A DNA stretch of 64,000 nucleotides from contig RPFO01000370.1 of assembly GCA_009746045.1 (NCBI GenBank), positions 1 to 64,000 of the forward strand. Direction: 5' to 3'. The notes beneath the pieces are model-generated. The model made no database searches and was not told the origin of the DNA. It saw nothing but the letters and a program-made list of their open reading frames with translations. Below are positions 44,304 to 56,111 of the stretch, one piece after another. A program made the translations under genes and the position numbers. This DNA is from Mesostigma viride (Eukaryota; Streptophyta; Mesostigmatophyceae; Mesostigmatales; Mesostigmataceae). Position 1 is the stretch's first letter. Each line of letters begins with the position of its first letter.

Positions 44304-45880
44304 ATGCGCACCCCGCAGCCAGCAAGAGCCCAGCGAGGAGCGGCCTTGTTAAACGCGCGTGAGCGTGTTCGCGCTGGTGCAGACACACCCCACCCCCCAC
44401 CCCCCACACCCAAACACACCGTGCAGACCGACACGGACATGGAGCTGGACCGCATTGCTGCACTACTCCACCAGGAGCTGGACGCAGCGGAGGCCAACCC
44501 GACCAAGCGGGCGCGGGCAGCAGAGGCAGTAGAGCAACTGCTGAAGGCCGCCAAGCGGGTCCGCCAAGGAAAGTGGCAGGAGGGGTGTGGACCATCGTCT
44601 ACGCCCCAGCGGTCGCATCCAGAGGAGGACGGTGACGAGGGGAAGGACGGGGGAGCACCAGGGGGAGGGGCACCAGCAAGCACCGGGGGTATGGCGGGCG
44701 GCAGCAACGCTGGAGCGACACCCCAGCAGCAGCAGCAGCCACAGCATCAGCAGCAGCAGCAGCAGCAGCAGCGGCAGCATCAGCAACAGCAACCGCAGCA
44801 GCAGCAGCAGCAGCAGCAACCTCAAACACAAGCGACTGTCGCTGTACCACAGCGACCCAGGTTTGATGCATCCCGTAGGGAAGATAGGATTACCTTCCCA
44901 GGTCTAGCTGAGGGATTGTGCAGGAGGATGCACTTGAGTTTCTTTTCAAGATAGAACATTCCTGGTCCCATGATAACATCCGTGATTGGTTTCCTGCTCT
45001 TAGGGTGTCTAACACGATCCACCAATCTGCACCTAGCATAAAACAAATGGTCAGATGTATGAGAGGAGGGCCAGCACACCTGGGGCAGAGGAGGTGCAAA
45101 TCTTCACAGAATTCATAGCAGACCTAAAAGGGCTGTTGACCAAGGGGGAACACCTGCAGGCTCTCAAGGGGTTCAACTGGTTGGCCTCGTACAAAGTCAA
45201 CAAGTCTGACTACGTACGTGACAACAAACAGTTGTCCTGTACATAGACAGGGACGAGGAGTTGAAGAAACTCAACTCTAAGTACCTGATCCATCAGTGGC
45301 TCACCAAAGCTGAGCTGGACAAGAACACCAATGCAGTTCTGCTGGCTGGCCTTAAAGACAAGTGGGATGATTTTAGGGGGGCCATGTTGTTCATTCAGCA
45401 GAGCCTAGAACCCTTCTCAACTGTCAAGGAACCCAAGGTTAACAAGGTCCAAGGGGGGGTGGTCAGGACGGTGCAGGTCCTAGCAGGAAGAAGCTCATCA
45501 AGGAGGTGGTAGCTCAGGTCAAGGCGGTGTTCAAGGGTCCCCAGCAAGGTAAGAAGGCAGGGGGGTCATCCAAGCAGCAGGGGAAATCAGACAAGGGGGG
45601 AAAGGGGAACCAGGCAGTAAGGCAGGGCCCTCCCAGGGGCCTAGTCAGAAAGGTAAGCCTCATGACTCCACCCTGTACTGCACCAGGTGCTCATGCAAGG
45701 GGCATGAGAGGGATGATTGCTGGAAGGGCAAACCCGAACTTGGATCTGATGTGGATGTATGCCCAGGTTGCTGGGAGCCCCGCCACCCGTTACCTGCAGG
45801 GGGACGCTGCAACAAGCCCAGGAAGGGAGCCTCAACGGGGCGCCCCAAAAACAAGCCAGCACTCAGGACGACTGTAAGTC
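44304..45880 (+). CDS. E3 Gag with polyglutamine tract and zinc knuckles
   Basis: It opens MRTPQPARAQRGAALLNA and includes ELDRIAALLHQELDAAEANP, then a CAG/CAA-coded Gln tract at 44723-44822 interrupted by His, Pro and Arg. Gag core pieces in shifted frames are DALEFLFKIEHSW, VQIFTEFIADLKGLLTKG and NAVLLAGLKDKWDDFRGAML. Near 45686-45728 lies CTRCSCKGHERDDC, a C-x2-C-x4-H-x4-C knuckle, followed by CPGCWEPRHPLPAGGRC, a possible second knuckle. Several single-base shifts are present. Confidence 0.7.
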
Positions 45881-46892
45881 TCCTGTACCCTGGTTTCTCA
45901 ATGGCCGTGTACCTTCTATTTGCTCTGTGTTGCCTGACAGTGAGGAAGTGGATTGGGACCTGGCTTATGACATGACGTTAGCACAGGTGGCCCAAGATCC
46001 CACTATAGCCTCCTTAGATGCAGCAGCAGATAAGGTTATATCCTATGCCAGGTTAGCCCAACAGCTACACAAGGCAATGGGGCATGAGGCAGTGGCAGAA
46101 AGGCTGGCCAATAAAATTGATGGCCGTGACCTGGAACAGATGTGCAGGCATGTCAGGAAGCACTGTGAAGCGTGCCAACTGCATGCACCTAAACCCAAGA
46201 GATGGCATGTGGCCACCCCACCACTGGCTAGAGGAAAGCTAGTAGGGGATGTGATACACCTGGTGAAGGACACGGTGTATTACTTGGTCCTAAAAGATGC
46301 CTGGTCTAGGTTTGTGGTGATAGAACCCTTGCCAGGCATGGCCAATGAACAACTGCACAGAGCCCTGCTGATTGCACTAGCACGGTATCATCCTCAGGAA
46401 AAATTAATGCTGGATCAGCAGTTCACGTGGATACAAGATTATCCTGATCTGCCCAAGATAGACATTGCTGGGGCTCAAGATCATGAACGCCAGGGGATGA
46501 TTGAACGTACCATGCGTGCTATCAGGGACCTCATAAAGAAAAATGAGTCCAGGACAGCAGAGTCTGGGAGCTATGCTGATAGGACAGCGTGGGCAGCTGA
46601 GGTGTGCAGAACTCTGAACACCAAGCCCCTCATGTCTTCTCCTTTTGGTGAAATCACACCAATTGGCCTGCAATCAGGTAGCTACTCTCAGGAGGTACTA
46701 GACCACTACAACACGCAAAGGCAACACTTGGCCAAGTTGCTGGCAAAAAAGGATAAGAGTAATGCCAGGCCTGTGTTTGAAGTGGGGGATCAGGTACTCT
46801 ACTATAGGGAGGGGAAGGGAACAAAGCCCACTCTGGTAGATGGCATGGTCCAGCTGAAATCATCAGGTTGTCAGAAACAGGTGACACGGTGA
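45880..46892 (+). CDS. E3 integrase
   Basis: Paired histidines (LHKAMGHEAV) and CEAC form the zinc region. The DDE core is D in LVGDVIHLV, D in KLMLDQQFTW and E in GMIERTMRAI. A C-terminal block (FEVGDQVLYYREGKGTKP) precedes a one-base frame change at about 46850. The ORF is otherwise intact. Confidence 0.88.
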
Positions 46893-47590
46893 CTATTCAG
46901 CATCACAGAGAGCGAATGGTTGGCAAGCATAGACTGAAGCTTTATTACCCTCCTTTGGCAGACGTGTCAGGGGTAGAATTCTTGGACATGGATTCAGAGC
47001 CTCAGTCTGGTGGGTTGGTCTCACCCAGTGAATTGGCTAGGGACATAGCTGATGCAAGCAACACAACCATAGACGCTCCTGTGTTCCTCAGTGGTGCAGC
47101 CCCACCACAGCCCACTGGTCCAACTGGGCAGGAGGAACGTGCACTGGATGAGCAGCAGGTCGCTCCTCCCTCATCTCAGGAACAGCCACGCGAAGCAGCA
47201 GATCCTGTTGTCCCCAGGAATAAATTTGCTGAGGCTCTAAAAGCTCTACATAGAGCACACACTGCCAAGGCACAAATGGCAGCAGGTGCAGCACAAGTCA
47301 ATGCTGTGGGTGAATCTAACCAGGATCCCAGTATTCTGGCAGTAGACACACAGGCACAGGTGAGCATCATCAGTGCACAAGCTGTATCTGGCCTAAGTCT
47401 GCAACGCTCGCCCTGGGCTAGAGTGTCAGATTTTTCAGGCAAAACAAAAATGGCAGTCAAAGGCCAAGTGCTAATTCCCATTCTGGGTGTGCCCACTCCC
47501 TTCCAGGTAGTAGAGGGCTACAAGGGGAATGCACTGCTGGGGGAACCATTTGTCTCATACCCTGGAGTGTCATCTCAGCTGGGAGGTTGA
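46868..47590 (+). CDS. E3 linker and retropepsin-like domain
   Basis: The frame continues from integrase (SETGDTVTIQHHRERMVG), through a Pro/Gln-rich linker, to LAVDTQAQVSIISAQAVSG at about 47341, then VSDFSGKTKMAV, PILGVPTPFQVVEGYKG and ALLGEPFV. DTQ replaces the DTG of active retropepsins, as DTN does in E1 and E2. It is placed between integrase and RT, as in those elements. A one-base shift at about 47580 leads into RT. Confidence 0.82.
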   Translation: MSETGDTVTIQHHRERMVGKHRLKLYYPPLADVSGVEFLDMDSEPQSGGLVSPSELARDIADASNTTIDAPVFLSGAAPPQPTGPTGQEERALDEQQVAPPSSQEQPREAADPVVPRNKFAEALKALHRAHTAKAQMAAGAAQVNAVGESNQDPSILAVDTQAQVSIISAQAVSGLSLQRSPWARVSDFSGKTKMAVKGQVLIPILGVPTPFQVVEGYKGNALLGEPFVSYPGVSSQLGG

Positions 47591-49370
47591 GCGTGACTGG
47601 GGTGGGGCAGGTCACCCTGGACCATTTCAAAATTCCTTTAACACAGATCAGTGATGGCCTGGAAGCAGCCATCAATGCTGTCAACATAAAATACCTCCCA
47701 GGTCAGGAACCCTGTGTTGATTCCCTCATTCATTCTCAGAAGCTACACCCCTCTGCGTTTGGGCTTGGTAGATGGGACATAGCGTCCATGTCTCCCTTGT
47801 CCTATGATGATGTGGTCAAAGACTGTCAAACGCAGATTGGTTTTCTGAAATGGATGGAAGCCTTTAACAGGGCTAGAGAGGAATGGGTTTGTCCTGATCC
47901 ACGTAGTAAGTCCCAGGTACCACCTGTAACACCGATTGAGGCACTGCCACAAGGGGCCAGAAAGCTCAGACTGAAGTTTGTCTGCAAGCATAAACCCCAG
48001 GCAGATGGGACACCTCCCATTTTTCATGCCAGACCTTGTGTCACGGAGTTCAGGGGCTCCACTGAGCTAACAGAGGCTGAACTGTATACCCCTGGTATTC
48101 AGCAGACGTCTCTTAAGGTCCTGTTGGCCACTTTCCTTCACCATCTGAATGCTGGTAAGGACTACGTGTGTAAAGCCACTGACATTAAGCGTGCCTTCCT
48201 TAAAGGCAACCCTGACATAGCCCAAAAGGTGTGGAGGGGTCAAGTCTATGTGGTAAACACTCCCAAAGTCTGGTCTGGGGACATCAAGGAACCTCATCTA
48301 AGGCCTAACTTGGGGGTAGAAGGGCTTCAGTCAGCACCTAAAATTTTTAGGCTGTCTGCCCAAGAGGTCTTCCTGAAGCTGGGGGCCCAGTATGATGATA
48401 TTGACCCTTGTTTCTTCACCATCCCTCATCCTGCTGGTATGATGATGTTTGTGTGGCATGGGGATGATCAGCTCATTACTGGTCCCAGGGCAGCTGTGGA
48501 GGATTTCATTGCTCAAGTGTCTGCTAGCTTTGAATTAGGCAAGCAGCTGGAGCTGGGGAAAGATCCTGTCAAGTTCTGTGGCATCATTCTGAACCTGTTT
48601 AAGGAGCAGAAGGAGTGGGTGTGTTCTCTCAAAGCATCCCCTGAGTATGTCATGTCTTGCAAAGATGTTCTTCCCTCTGACATCACTCCTGATCTCTGTC
48701 CCACTATTCGGGGTAAGCTAGGTTGGCTGTGTGCCACGTGTGCTCCTCACCTGGCAGTGGTCAGCAGAGTGGATGATGATGTCCTCATGGAGGTAGGGTC
48801 TCGGGCTATTAAACAGGTGTTGCATGATGGCCCTCCCCTTATTCTTCATGCTTTGGATCTGTTCCAACCTATTCACATCACATGCATGATGGACAGTTCC
48901 ATGGAGTCACGGGTAGTCACTAAGGTACAAGCCAGAGAGGCAGGTCTCTTTATGTTGTCTAACCCCACTGGCAAGCAATCTTTGGTTTCCTGGTTCAGCA
49001 GACTCCACAAGCGCAAGGCAGTCAGCAGCAATGTAGCGAATGCCGTGCTGTGGTCTCAGCTGTGTTGCATGCCAGGTACTTGAACCATCTGCTGGTGTGG
49101 TTGCAGCATCAGGCTGGTAGTTATGCTGGTGTCAAATCTCATCTGCTGACTGACAGTCAATCCCTTCTCTCTTTCCTGGACAACCCCTTGGCTGTGCACA
49201 CCGATTTGGACTGGATTGTCCTCAAGCAGGAGTGTACCTATCTGGAGTCCAAGACTCACATCCGAGACCCTGACAATGGAGCAGATGCACTCACAAAAGT
49301 GCCACAGGCTGCAGGGCCTCAGTACAGAGTCCTATACACGCTGATGAACCCATATAACGGCAGAGGGTGA
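47587..49370 (+). CDS. E3 reverse transcriptase and RNase H
   Basis: RT: LRLKFVCKHKPQADG, ATDIKRAFLKGN (motif A aspartate) and MMFVWHGDDQLITG (HGDD active site). RNase H: CMMDSSMESRVV, then a one-base shift near 49038 restores ECRAVVSAVLHARYL, followed by LTDSQSLLSF and DPDNGADALTK, stopping at 49370. It is more diverged from E1/E2 than those are from each other. Confidence 0.88.
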
Positions 49371-49564
49371 AGTGCCTCAGCCCATAGCAATACCCCACCA
49401 CACTCATCGAAAATGGCTGTGTTTGAGGGTATATTTTTCGCGACCGGTTCAGTCCTTTTCGGTCCCCAAGTACCGTCGAACCACAGCGCGGTACCTAAAA
49501 TTTCGTAACGGAAACTGAAAGAACCGAAACTGTAGGATGTTGTCATGGACCGTCTGAAGGAATT

Positions 49565-50778
49565 TTGTCGCCCGTACGAGGGATTCGACGCACCGTACGA
49601 GGAGTTGTCATGGACCGTATCCGTAACCGTACGATGGAACCGCGAGTTATAGTGACCACCTGCCTCCGTGTCAGGGCAGGCAGGGAAGGAAGAGGCTATG
49701 GCACTCGTTTTAATATTAATCGAAGGGGACATTTCGCCAAACGTGCAACGTGCGTGCTCACATACGACTTTCGGTGGGTACCTAAAAGGAGTAAAATACT
49801 TGCCTCATGGCTTGTTCAAAGCCGACAGGGCGTACTGTGGGTGTACTGTATTCCTAAGGTGCAGATACTTAGGAGGCGCTGGGAGGCGTGCAAAATTTGA
49901 TGGCCCTTGCCTCGGACATGGTCAGATATGGACACTTTTTGACAGGAAGGTGAGCGTTAACTGGAAGGTGAGCAGACTTATGGGAATATCGAAATTTGAA
50001 GCGGCAGGCACTCTAAAATTTCATCAAGAATCGCAGCCTTGGTTGGTCATGACGATGATGCGCAGTTTAAGAAGCGTCAGAAAATGGGGCAGGCTTTCAT
50101 TTGCACCTTTAGTGGTACGGATTGAGGCCAGCTGTAGGGCTCTCAGGTCGTTGTTAGTATTAGTGTAGGCTTGCAGACTGTATGGCTTCTGGTGCCCCGT
50201 GCGAAGGTGTCTATTCTTTATCGTGTACTCACGAATCCGAGGCTTCGAATATTTTACAACTGCAAAGCGTCACGACGGCCGCGGTTCCAGTGGTGCGTCA
50301 AGGTTTGGTTGTTATATACATAAAGAGGGCCGCTCGTGTAACCATTCGCCACGATAGTTTGTGGTTTACCTTGGCTGCTCAGGCAGTCTTCAGGATAGCT
50401 CGTATGAGCCAAGTTGATGCCGATTTATCAATGCAGCCTGACTGCAGCACATACCGGACCTGTGCAGTGAGAATTGCGGACATCATTGCTGCAGCTTTCT
50501 TTGTTTACTTGATGGTAGCAAAGCTGTGCAAACCTTCTGGAAGTCAGATATTGGCATGGTTGTGCAGCATTGTGGAAGCTCGATTTGTTCCCCAGTTTCT
50601 TGGCCCTTTTTTTCTATCAAAAAGTAGGTATAGCAATATGGTATGGCTAACCGGCATGCAGGGGTCAGGCAGAGTCGGTATGCTTTCACTGCATAGGGCA
50701 GCAACTTGCACGATGCACAGCTGGCTCATACATTATTTGCCTATATATTGCATGCATGAGTATTTCTTTGCATGGTAA
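49565..50778 (+). CDS. Unrecognised ORFs in transposon Z
   Basis: Overlapping plus-strand frames include 49668-50168 (167 codons, with YLKGVKYLPHGLFKADRAYC and GPCLGHGQIWTLFDRKVS) and 50182-50778 (199 codons, with RIADIIAAAFFVYLMVAKL, a possible membrane segment). No transposase motif is seen. They could be degenerate host sequence captured by Z or chance ORFs. Confidence 0.25.
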
Positions 50779-51654
50779 GTGTCTTCAACGTGCATGTGTG
50801 CGATGTTTTATCGTGAGTCCAGCGATACTAGACTCCATGCGGCATGCGTGTATGATTGCTTCGTTGAACGACAGTAAAATCATGTTTCTTGTATGCAGGG
50901 CAGTGAGCCAGTGAGCCAACTGTGTATTCTATGCTTATTAGTGTCACAAACATGTCAGTGAGTGAGAAATGGTTGAAACAGCCCTGAAAACCATCAAATC
51001 TAGTGGTCACTTACGATCGTGTACTACACCGTATTATACCGTATTATACTTTATACGGACCCTGTGCGTATAACCGCGTATTACGTATAATGGAACTCTG
51101 ACCCCGATGGATGGATGGGTGGGGACACACAATCCTACTGGTCTAATCTATCTACGACATCAAGCCAACTCTAGTCTCAGCTCTCTACCCTAGCTCTCTT
51201 CATCTATTATTTAGTTAGTTAGCTAGGTGGTATGAAATGATTGTGGAAATGTTAGGCCATTCGTGGTTGACTAGCAAAACGTCCATGCCATTTGTTAAAC
51301 CGTCATGGCATTAGTGGTTGAGTAGCGGACAGCTAGCATTACCATGCATTGGTACAGCCGTTCATTCTCAATTCATATTGGCTTTCAAAATATGCCGTGT
51401 CATTGATATTAAAATTAAAAAAATAAAATTGGAACATATCTCCGTTCCTTGATGAAGTGAGACAACTATGTGTGGACATTCATTGATATTTATTCATTTA
51501 TTTTTTAGTCATGGACATTGGCTATTCCGATATAATGATGTTATGGGTGGTAGCAGTATTAGTTAGCATTTTTGACACAGGAGTGTAACTCGCGACTCAC
51601 ACTAACTACTACTTGGAATAATATATATCAATTCAGATCAGTAATTGAGCTTAG

Positions 51655-51800
51655 ATGGCATGCAGGCCTTATATCAAGGAGACAACCAGATATATTATTC
51701 TTATCAAGGAGACAACCAGCGCAGGCCAGAAATCATATCAAGGAGACAACCAGCACACTATTATGATTATCAAGGAGACAACCAGCGCAGGCCAGAAATC
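51655..51800 (+). repeat. Short tandem words (ATCAAGGAGACAACCAG)
   Basis: Four copies of ATCAAGGAGACAACCAG, two followed by CGCAGGCCAGAAATC. The same CAGCGCAGGCCAGAAATCGG phrase occurs at about 24045 outside all the LTR elements, so it belongs to a dispersed family. Confidence 0.75.
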
Positions 51801-51849
51801 GGGCGTATGCTCACATGATACGGCATTGGAATATCCCATGTCTCCATCA

Positions 51850-53060
51850 CTTGCACTTAGTGCGCACCGAGCCACCCATGCAGTCGCCCACCCATGCAGC
51901 CACCTGGCCACCCACCCACACAACTACTCACACACTCGCGTGCCCGTACACCTAGACACCCACCCGTCCACCCACCCAGTGACCCACCCAGCCAGCCAGC
52001 TGCGCCCGTGCTAACCCACCTTTTTATAACCACGCGTGCACCTAGGCACCCAACCACCTACCAACCCACTTGGACATCCACCCACCCACCAAGGCACCTG
52101 CGCAACCCACATACCAATCAGGTAATAAGGAGGCATTCACCCATCCAATGAGCCAACCACCCAATCACCCAACCACCTAAACACCCAGCCAGCTGGCCAC
52201 ATATGCACCCATGCGGCCGCCCACCCTTGACCCACCCACGCACCTACAAGTACCCACTCAACCACTCACTCCCCCACACCCTTATACCCACTGACCCACC
52301 CACACATGCATTTTCTCAGCCAGCCAGCCACCTATCTCACCCCCAACGTGCACAGCCCTTCACCCGCGATAGGTGAGACGGTCCCAACCATAAACCCATC
52401 CACGCATCCATATCTGTGCGCGCACCTGTCCATCTACCCGTCCCTTCGCCCACCCACCCACACAGTCATCTACACATCCACCATCCACCAACCACCAATG
52501 GCCTACCCACCAACCCACCCACCCACACGCATCCCTAACCAACCAACCACCAACCCACCACCCTCAATACTGTGCATTGTTTCACTCACAAATCCAACAA
52601 CCCACCCACTTGGCAGTCCCCAAAGCCTATCAATCACCCAGCCACCTGGACATCTACCTATGACCGACCACCCTTGTACTCATCCACCCACCATGACCAG
52701 CCAGCCAGCCAGCCACCCTCTCCAGCTGCCTGTGCTCCCAGCTACTCGGCCAGCCATTTACCAAGGCATCCACCTTTCAGCCAGCCACCTGCCATTGAAC
52801 CCACCTACGCCTAGGCATCCCTTAAAGCATCTATAGCCTAAGCCTCCCACACAAGACTTCCTGGGCAACCAACCAACCAGTCACCCAGCAACACAACCAC
52901 CTAACCACCTAACCACTCGACAACCCAATTACCGAACCACCTAACTACCGAACACCCAAACCAGCCAGGCATGAGCCCGCCCATTTGCCCTCGCATGCCC
53001 GCACCATCGCAACCCCCCATAAACGCCCCGCTCACCTAGCCAGCCACACGCCCAGCCAGC
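51850..53060. repeat. CCCA/CCAC-rich low-complexity block
   Basis: About 1.2 kb of degenerate CCACCCA, CAACCA and CAGCCAGC words, with very little G on the plus strand. Open frames give Thr/His/Pro-rich pseudo-peptides, which I do not call genes. The block has strong strand asymmetry. Confidence 0.8.
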
Positions 53061-53426
53061 CACCTGCTCAACTCACGCATGAAGGCAATATCAGCCGTGC
53101 ATGGCCTCACCTTGCATCACTTGCATTGCCCGGCTAATTTGCATGAGGCAGCTTCCATCTCGTTGTAAGCAATTGCAAACGCATTTTCTTCATAGTAATG
53201 AATGAGAAACAACGTCGCAAACGCTCTCCTTTCCCTCTTTGAAGCAGTATATAAATCAGAAAGACAAGGGCAAATATCTGGACAAGGTGGCAATAACCAC
53301 TGCATAATGCCCTTGAGAAAGTCTTATTAATCCAGCTCTCTACCCATTGAGACGCTGCCTTGCCCCTTAGCAACGATTCTGGGACCTCTAGCTCGCTCAC
53401 CTCGCTTAATCTGCGCTTCTTCATGG

Positions 53427-53507
53427 CTGCCGGGAGATGCGAAGCGTGAGCCCAGCGGGTCGTGGCGAGGTCGTCTGCCCAACCCATCACATCTCGAAAC
53501 CGCATTG
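53427..53507 (-). CDS. Possible captured exon in transposon Z
   Basis: On the minus strand TTTTTTATTAG precedes an open segment including MRFRDVMGWADDLATTRWAH and AAMKKRRLSE. It is followed by GTGAGC, a good donor. It looks like a bona fide internal exon of about 27 codons. No family is recognised. If real, Z carries a piece of a host gene. Confidence 0.35.
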
Positions 53508-54506
53508 CCGACTAATAAAAAATGATGACCCCCTTTGCGTTTTGTATCTAGCGTCAAAGAAACAATAAACTCGCTTGGAAAACACTGTCGCAAAGAGCTT
53601 TCTACAGGCATTATAAGCAATTTTCGCAGCTTTTACCGCACTTACTGCACATCCGGAAGACCATTAGCGACCTTTGCGCGGAATCTTGGGCACGCCATAA
53701 GTCCTGCTGGCTTATTGCCGCAGGCTGGGCAGTACAGGAAGGTCGGGCATAGGCTAAAGAGCTAATTATCTGACGACAAAACATGTATTGTACGAAGCAA
53801 GAAACAGACGGATTTCGCACCCCATATTTATTCAGGCGAATGCCGGAGAATAAAATGCGAAACTCAGAAAACGACAACACTAACGTTTTCGGGAATATTG
53901 TAACGCATAATCTGAGCTATCGTGCCGGGATTTTCATCTCCTCTCGTAACCAGGACTTTTAGACACGTACCACCGAGAAATCTGGTTTTCGCGAAAAAAA
54001 TGGTGCGCTGCAAAAAAACAATTTGTCCCGTTCAATTCCCTCGTCGCAATCACAGCTCATATCATTCCAAAATTATTTCATGGATTAACCGTGATGTAAG
54101 CTTCGTTTTGACACCTCGAGCGGCTGCAGTGACGCAAGTTTCAAAACGCTAGCTGATACTCGACCGCCATGGGTGTTTTCGTCGTTTTCGTCTCTGGTGT
54201 CGCGGGAAAAATCGAGATGACGACCTCCGAGTCTCGGTCACTGTAATGCCCAGCTCGTAACCGGCAGTGACCGTCGCGTGTCCGCCCCTGTAACCCCCGG
54301 TCTGTCAGTCAGTCAGCCCCGGTCGCGTTTCCGTTTCGATCCGTTGGTTTCCGTTTTTTTACCCTTTTTCACCGTTTTCCCCCCCGTTTTGATCCGGGGC
54401 AATTAAGTCCAGATCTGAAGTAGGTTCGAAGTAAGGTTTTAACTCGAAGCCAGGTGCGTCGATTGAAAAAACGGCCGAAATCGGACGAACAAAGTTAATA
54501 TATATT

Positions 54507-56111
54507 AAAAATATAATTACTTACAGCAGAGTGAAATCACTCAAACCAAAGCAAACGCCCAGCTATAAACCTATATACAGAGCCATGTCAAAGCTCTATA
54601 CTACGATAAGACCAATGGAAACGCCTAACGGGAGGAACCTAATAGCCCTGCTGCACCACAAAATCAGCCCGCGTACGGCGGAGCATGATGTCCGCCATGG
54701 CCCGAGTCAGCGCCACCGACAAGCGCTGACGCCAATATGACGTCCAGGTCCGCGCCGACCATGGGGCCCGCTGGCCCTCCAGGTCCAGCCGGTCCTCCCG
54801 GAGCCGGCAACACTCCTTGAAGAAGGCGGAGGTCAGGGGCCCCATGGCCCCAAACTCCTCCAGGACAAAGGGCACCACACGATGGTGCCCGACGTCGCCG
54901 TAGGCCAGGAGCTTGGCCCGCTCCGCCCGGTCCGCCGTGTAACCTGCCGTGAGGGAGGCCCCAGCCACGTGGCTAAGAGCCAAGGGCCGCGCCACCGAAA
55001 CGTCAATAAGCAGATGCCGGCCACCCCCTCAAAGTCCAGCACCACGATGTCAGGCCGGTGGTTGGGGGAATAGAAGGCAGCGCCATCCGCATCCTCGGAC
55101 CGGATGTTCGCGTGGGGGAAAACCGACCGAATCATGGCGAGCACCACCGTCAGGAGGACAGTGTGCAAATACAAATACCAATTCTGATTCTGTTGGCCCC
55201 CATGCAGGCAAGGTAGTGAGTCCCCGTGGGATCCAGCGGCTGCCCACAGCTACCACAAGGCCGCCCGGCCGGAACAAGAGGCTGCGGGGCAAATAGCTGG
55301 TGCCGGAGCGCCACCGAGTAGTGGCTGGGAGCCAAGGCGAATGGGGGGGCCATGGGAAGAGCACGAAGGTACGCCGAGCCCACACTCCGCAAGGAAAGCG
55401 AGAACAGCCACGCACGTCCCTGGGCGTTGAGGTCCGCGAAAAGAGCAATCCAATCAGCCGTGTGCAGAATACCCGCGTAGGTTTTCTGGTGTTTATCGAT
55501 GACGCGAGCAGGGAATGCGGCGGGAGATTGAACGGAGGCGACCGAGGGAGTGCCGCGAGGGAGGTGGCGCTGTACCGCCTGAGCGGCACGGACGGGAGAA
55601 CAGGCCTGCTGGATCTCAGCATAGGCCTCCTGGATGGCGGTGACGAAGGGCAAAGGGCTGCTGGGGTCCAGGAGGTCAGGCGCTGCCGTTGCCAAAAGGG
55701 GCAGGAGCCGGCAGCTTTCCGCCCACGACTGAGCGACGGAGCCCAAAAAGGCTGCTGGGGCCAGCCGGGCGGCACGAGTCAGACCGCAGCCACCCATCCG
55801 TGCAGGCAGGGAGGCAATGCGAATAGCATGTGGCGGGAGGTCGGGGCCCGGGACCAGCTGCGCCAAGGCCGACTGGATGCGTTCGTCGTGGCCCTCGGCG
55901 GCCAGCCGGACCTGAGACGGAAGAGCGCCCCGGAGCCAGTGAACGACGCGAGGGTGAGCGCAAAACCACAGAAGCAGACCCTTGGTCTGCGAATCATGAA
56001 GGCGCGCAATCAAGGGCAGTACCTCAGTGCGTGCCTCGAGGGCGGCCCGCAGAGCATCGATGACAAACGCGGGGTCGCCAACCGGAACGCCGAGGACATC
56101 CAACCCATGCC
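54507..56111 (-). mobile_element. 5'-truncated LINE inside transposon Z (copy 3)
   Basis: A perfect 15-bp duplication AAGTTAATATATATT flanks it (54492-54506 and 56112-56126). The minus-strand ORF (56111 to about 55150) covers LDVLGVPVGDPAFV, WFCAHPRVVHWLRGA, RMGGCGLTRAARLAPAAF and the CGSCG...GTHYLACMG zinc-like motif. After frame changes come DIVVLDFEG and VLEEFGAMGP, a nuclease-like C-terminus. The RT catalytic motifs are absent because of 5' truncation. The 3' UTR ends ATTATATTTTT. It is closely related to copy 1, less so to copy 2. Confidence 0.88.

Noticed and set aside
51894-52836. Thr/His/Pro-rich ORFs of up to 176 codons
   Set aside because: Product of the CCCA-rich block, with no protein-like composition or splice context.
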